Shown piece by piece: positions 61,568 to 64,000 of a DNA stretch of 64,000 nt. A model generated the notes under the pieces. The model was not told the DNA's origin, made no database searches, and worked only from the letters and a program-made list of their open reading frames with translations. The stretch's first letter is position 1. Each line of letters opens with the position of its first letter. The translations under genes and the position numbers were made by a program. Source of the stretch: Erythrobacter sp. (GTDB taxonomy: Bacteria > Pseudomonadota > Alphaproteobacteria > Sphingomonadales > Sphingomonadaceae); contig JAPYPR010000001.1 of the NCBI GenBank assembly GCA_029937545.1, positions 281,645 to 345,644 of the forward strand, read 5' to 3'.

Positions 61568-63096
61568 GCCCCGAAGGGGCAGGCAAGCCGCAGCGCACGC
61601 ATCCGAAGACCTTCGCGGTCAAGGCGGCGACGATGCTCACGCAGCTTGTCGTGCCACTGGTCGTCGGTGCATTCACGATCCTGGACGATGGCGATCTCGG
61701 CGATTTGCTGACCTATTTCCTGCCCCTGATCGTGGTCGTGATCGGCCTGCAGTTCGTGCTCGCCTATCTGCAATGGACGCGCCTCACTTACGAGGTGCGC
61801 GAAAGCGACATCCGGGTCGAAAGCGGCCTGCTGTCGCGCGCCGCGCGCTCCGTCCCCTATGAGCGCATCCAGGACGTCAGCGTCGAACAGAAGCTCATCC
61901 CGCGCCTGTTCGGCCTGGTCGAGGTGAAGTTCGAAACCGGTGCGGGCGGGGGCGACGATCTCAAGCTTGCCTATCTCACCGAAGCCGAGGGCGACCGCCT
62001 GCGCGACACCGTCAAGGCGCGGCGCGAGGGGCGCGAAGTCTCGGGAGCAGCGGTCGAGGTCCAGCGACCGCAAGCCGACGTTCTCTTCGCCATGCCCCCG
62101 CGCCGCGTACTGACCTTCGGCCTGTTCGAGTTTTCGCTCGCAGTCGTCGCCGTGGTTTTCGGCGCGGTCCAGCAATTCGATTTCCTGATCGATTTCGACC
62201 TGTGGGATATCGACGAATGGCAGCAGCGGCTGGCCGGGCCGGGACAGTATCTTGCCGGGCTCGGCCCTCTCGCCCAGTTCGTCGGCATCGCGGCCGGGGT
62301 CGCGGCGCTGCTCGCGGTGGGAGTCACGACGGGGGTCGTGCGCACGGCCCTGCGCGAATGGGATTTCCTGCTGGAGCGCACCGAGACCGGACTGCGGCGG
62401 CGGCGAGGCCTGATTACGCGGACCGATGTCGTCATGCCGATCCACCGCGTGCAGGCCCTGCGGCTCAATACGGGCTTCGTGCGGCGTGTCTTCGGCTGGT
62501 ACGGGCTCGGCGTGGTCAGCCTCGCCAGCGACAGCGCGTCGGCCAATCACGAAGCTGCGCCTTTCGCGAAGATCCGGGAGATCGAGCCGATTGCCGCGAC
62601 CACAGGCTTCTCCCTGCCGAGCGACGATCTGAACTGGAGCAGACGCAGCGCCAAGGCAAGCGTGGATGGCGCGCTGATCGATCTCGCCATCATGGGCGCG
62701 ATCGCCATCCCGGTGTGGCCGTTCTCCCCGCTGTGGTGGAGCGCGCTGCTGCCGCTCGGCATCGGTGTGCTGGGGGCGGTGCGCGAATATTATCTCTACC
62801 GGTTCGACCGCCATGCTCTCGGCGATCGCTTTATCTACTCCCGCCATGGTTTGCTGGCCCCGAAAACCATTATCGGCTCTAGGGTCCGGTTGCAGTCGGT
62901 CGAGATCAGGCAGGGCCCGCTGGCGAAACTACGCGGTTACGGCGTCCTGAAACTCGGCCTCGCGGGCGGCGCATTCGAGGTCGAAGCCATGCCGGTCGAA
63001 CAGGCGCAGCGCTGGCGCAGCGCTATCCTCGACAGCATCGCCACGACGGATTTTTCGCAGATGCTTGGGCGCGAGCCTTCAGGCGCGCAGGTCTGA
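61564..63096 (+). CDS. PH domain-containing membrane protein (YdbT-like)
   Basis: A 510-aa protein with three bacterial PH domains separated by membrane helix pairs: the first near 75-160 (GLLSRAARSVPYERIQDVSV), the second near 270-350 (RRRGLITRTDVVMPIHRVQA), the third near 415-490 (RHGLLAPKTIIGSRVRLQSV). Each carries the PxxRIQ-like motif of the family. ATG overlaps the preceding gene. The 3' end overlaps the convergent GNAT gene by 18 bases. Confidence 0.88.
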   Translation: MSPEGAGKPQRTHPKTFAVKAATMLTQLVVPLVVGAFTILDDGDLGDLLTYFLPLIVVVIGLQFVLAYLQWTRLTYEVRESDIRVESGLLSRAARSVPYERIQDVSVEQKLIPRLFGLVEVKFETGAGGGDDLKLAYLTEAEGDRLRDTVKARREGREVSGAAVEVQRPQADVLFAMPPRRVLTFGLFEFSLAVVAVVFGAVQQFDFLIDFDLWDIDEWQQRLAGPGQYLAGLGPLAQFVGIAAGVAALLAVGVTTGVVRTALREWDFLLERTETGLRRRRGLITRTDVVMPIHRVQALRLNTGFVRRVFGWYGLGVVSLASDSASANHEAAPFAKIREIEPIAATTGFSLPSDDLNWSRRSAKASVDGALIDLAIMGAIAIPVWPFSPLWWSALLPLGIGVLGAVREYYLYRFDRHALGDRFIYSRHGLLAPKTIIGSRVRLQSVEIRQGPLAKLRGYGVLKLGLAGGAFEVEAMPVEQAQRWRSAILDSIATTDFSQMLGREPSGAQV

Positions 63097-63378
63097 CCAC
63101 TCGGGATTGCGGTGGAAGGCGGCCTCGACATAGGAACAGTCGGGCGCGACCTTGAAGCGTTGCTCGCGCGCATCGGCAATCAGCGCATCGACCAGCTTTC
63201 CGGCAATCCCCTTGCCGCGCATCTCGGGCGGCACGAAGGTGTGATTGGCATGACGCACACCGTCTTGCGTGACCCAGGTCAGTTCCGCCTGCCGTTCGAC
63301 GCCGTCGAGGTCGACCGTATAGGCACCCCGGCTTTCGTCGCCCTGTTTCTCGACGGTGATTTCGCTGCTCTGGCTCAT
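63079..63378 (-). CDS. Small GNAT acetyltransferase (YjdJ-type)
   Basis: A 99-aa single-domain GNAT. The acetyl-CoA binding loop is PPEMRGKGIAGKLVDALIAD and the end NPEWSDLRA is typical of the YjdJ/GATD1-type family, whose substrates are unknown. ATG 63378 has AAGGAA eight bases upstream on the minus strand; longer frames upstream are without family match. It converges with the PH-domain gene and its start faces the threonine aldolase gene. Confidence 0.88.
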   Translation of the reverse strand: MSQSSEITVEKQGDESRGAYTVDLDGVERQAELTWVTQDGVRHANHTFVPPEMRGKGIAGKLVDALIADAREQRFKVAPDCSYVEAAFHRNPEWSDLRA

Positions 63379-63417
63379 GCATGAATTCCTTTCTGTGCAA
63401 CCAATGCCTGCCCCGTT

Positions 63418-64000
63418 ATGCGCGTTCCCATGCAGTTCCTGTCCGACAATGCCGCCAGCGTTCACCCTGCCGTGTGGGAAGCGATGCGCGCTGCCGACGA
63501 ACCGGACAGCCCCTATGACGGAGACGCGCTGAGCGCCGCGCTCGACGAGAAGCTCTCGGCGCTGTTCGGCCGCGAATGCGCGGGCCTCTGGGTTGCGACC
63601 GGAACCGCGGCCAACTGCATCGCGCTCGCCACCATGGTGCAGCCGCATGGCGCAGTGGTCTGCCACCGTGAGGCGCATATCGAGATGGACGAAGGCGGCG
63701 CGCCCGGCTTCTACCTCCACGGTGCGAAACTGCTGCTGGCCGAAGGCGAGGGCGCGAAGCTTACGCCCGAAAGCATCCGCGCGGTGATCGACCCGATTCG
63801 CGACGATGTGCACCAGGTTCAGTCGCATGCCATCTCGATCACGCAGGCGAGCGAATACGGCCGCAGCTACCGCGTGGACGAAGTCGCCGCGATTGCCGCG
63901 CTGGCGAAGGAGCGCGGGCTCGGCCTGCATATGGACGGTGCGCGCTTTGGCAATGCTGCGGCCTTCCTCGATTGCAGCGCTGCAGAAGCCGCAGGGTCGG
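63418..64000 (+). CDS. Low-specificity L-threonine aldolase / beta-eliminating lyase family (3' truncated by window end)
   Basis: PLP enzyme that splits L-threonine or allo-threonine to glycine and acetaldehyde. About 194 codons are visible, from MRVPMQFLSDNAAS, with the N-terminal SDNAASVHPAVWEAM, the PLP-stacking region REAHIEMDEGG and the Asp that contacts PLP in HMDGARFGNA. The Schiff-base lysine lies beyond the window. Either ATG 63418 or ATG 63430 (MQFLSDN) may be the start; neither has a clear ribosome-binding site. Confidence 0.88.
   Translation, partial: MRVPMQFLSDNAASVHPAVWEAMRAADEPDSPYDGDALSAALDEKLSALFGRECAGLWVATGTAANCIALATMVQPHGAVVCHREAHIEMDEGGAPGFYLHGAKLLLAEGEGAKLTPESIRAVIDPIRDDVHQVQSHAISITQASEYGRSYRVDEVAAIAALAKERGLGLHMDGARFGNAAAFLDCSAAEAAGS

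Overview
The window is a GC-rich (roughly 65% by eye), densely packed chromosomal segment of an alphaproteobacterium, most likely a sphingomonad of the Erythrobacteraceae (Erythrobacter/Qipengyuania-like). This rests on lineage-typical genes (TrcR/DUF1013, SciP/DUF1153, BamF/DUF3035, bactofilin paired with an M23 peptidase, a Mg-type HemB), on the order nadD-rsfS-rlmH-envC-ctpA, and on frequent GTG/TTG starts with 4-nt start/stop overlaps. Genus-level assignment is inference. There is no phage, transposase, integrase or CRISPR array. One tRNA gene is present, tRNA-Thr(GGT).

Layout. 0-4 kb: a 5'-truncated M23 peptidase, hemB, two tandem GNAT acetyltransferases and a gamma-carbonic anhydrase. 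4-12 kb, minus strand: DNA-repair ligase plus its exonuclease partner, a NatAB-like ABC exporter, clpA and a DUF1192 gene. 12-18 kb: quinone oxidoreductase, LpxH-like phosphoesterase plus glycosyltransferase, trcR, acyl-CoA ligase. 18-25 kb: envelope and housekeeping block (bactofilin, M23; divergently nadD, rsfS, rlmH, envC-like, ctpA, dsbB, coq7). 26-32 kb: fabI, yihY, DnaJ-type chaperone; divergently pdxH, CDF transporter, PhzF; then a serine hydrolase lipoprotein. 32.8-34.6 kb: a decayed gmd-fcl (GDP-fucose) locus. 34.6-37 kb: mnmA, a small gene coupled to sciP, a GlsB stress protein. 37-43 kb: RND efflux pump with DUF445. 43-48 kb: a TonB-like gene with an early stop, etfAB, sucC, a CysQ-like phosphatase. 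48-55.7 kb: OmpA lipoprotein, CNNM/CBS protein, tRNA-Thr, gpmA, then purE-purK-folA-ribF-GDPD overlapping end to start. 56-64 kb: ileS-lspA-bamF, an SDR reductase, two PH-domain membrane proteins, a small GNAT and the start of a threonine aldolase.

Most genes are ordinary core genes. What the genes do not explain is the intergenic structure. Three copies of a large palindromic repeat (near 21.0, 50.4 and 59.8 kb) share a roughly 100-bp unit and open with a hairpin whose loop keeps ATCC while the stem changes with compensation. Similar ATCC/ATTC hairpins flank a perfect 34-bp inverted repeat near 3.95 kb. A second, unrelated inverted repeat lies just before ileS. Other points worth a check are the gmd-fcl decay, the amber codon at the start of the TonB-like gene, a roughly 100-residue extra membrane segment in the RND pump, a compositionally odd patch in ileS, and a 14-bp perfect palindrome upstream of etfBA.
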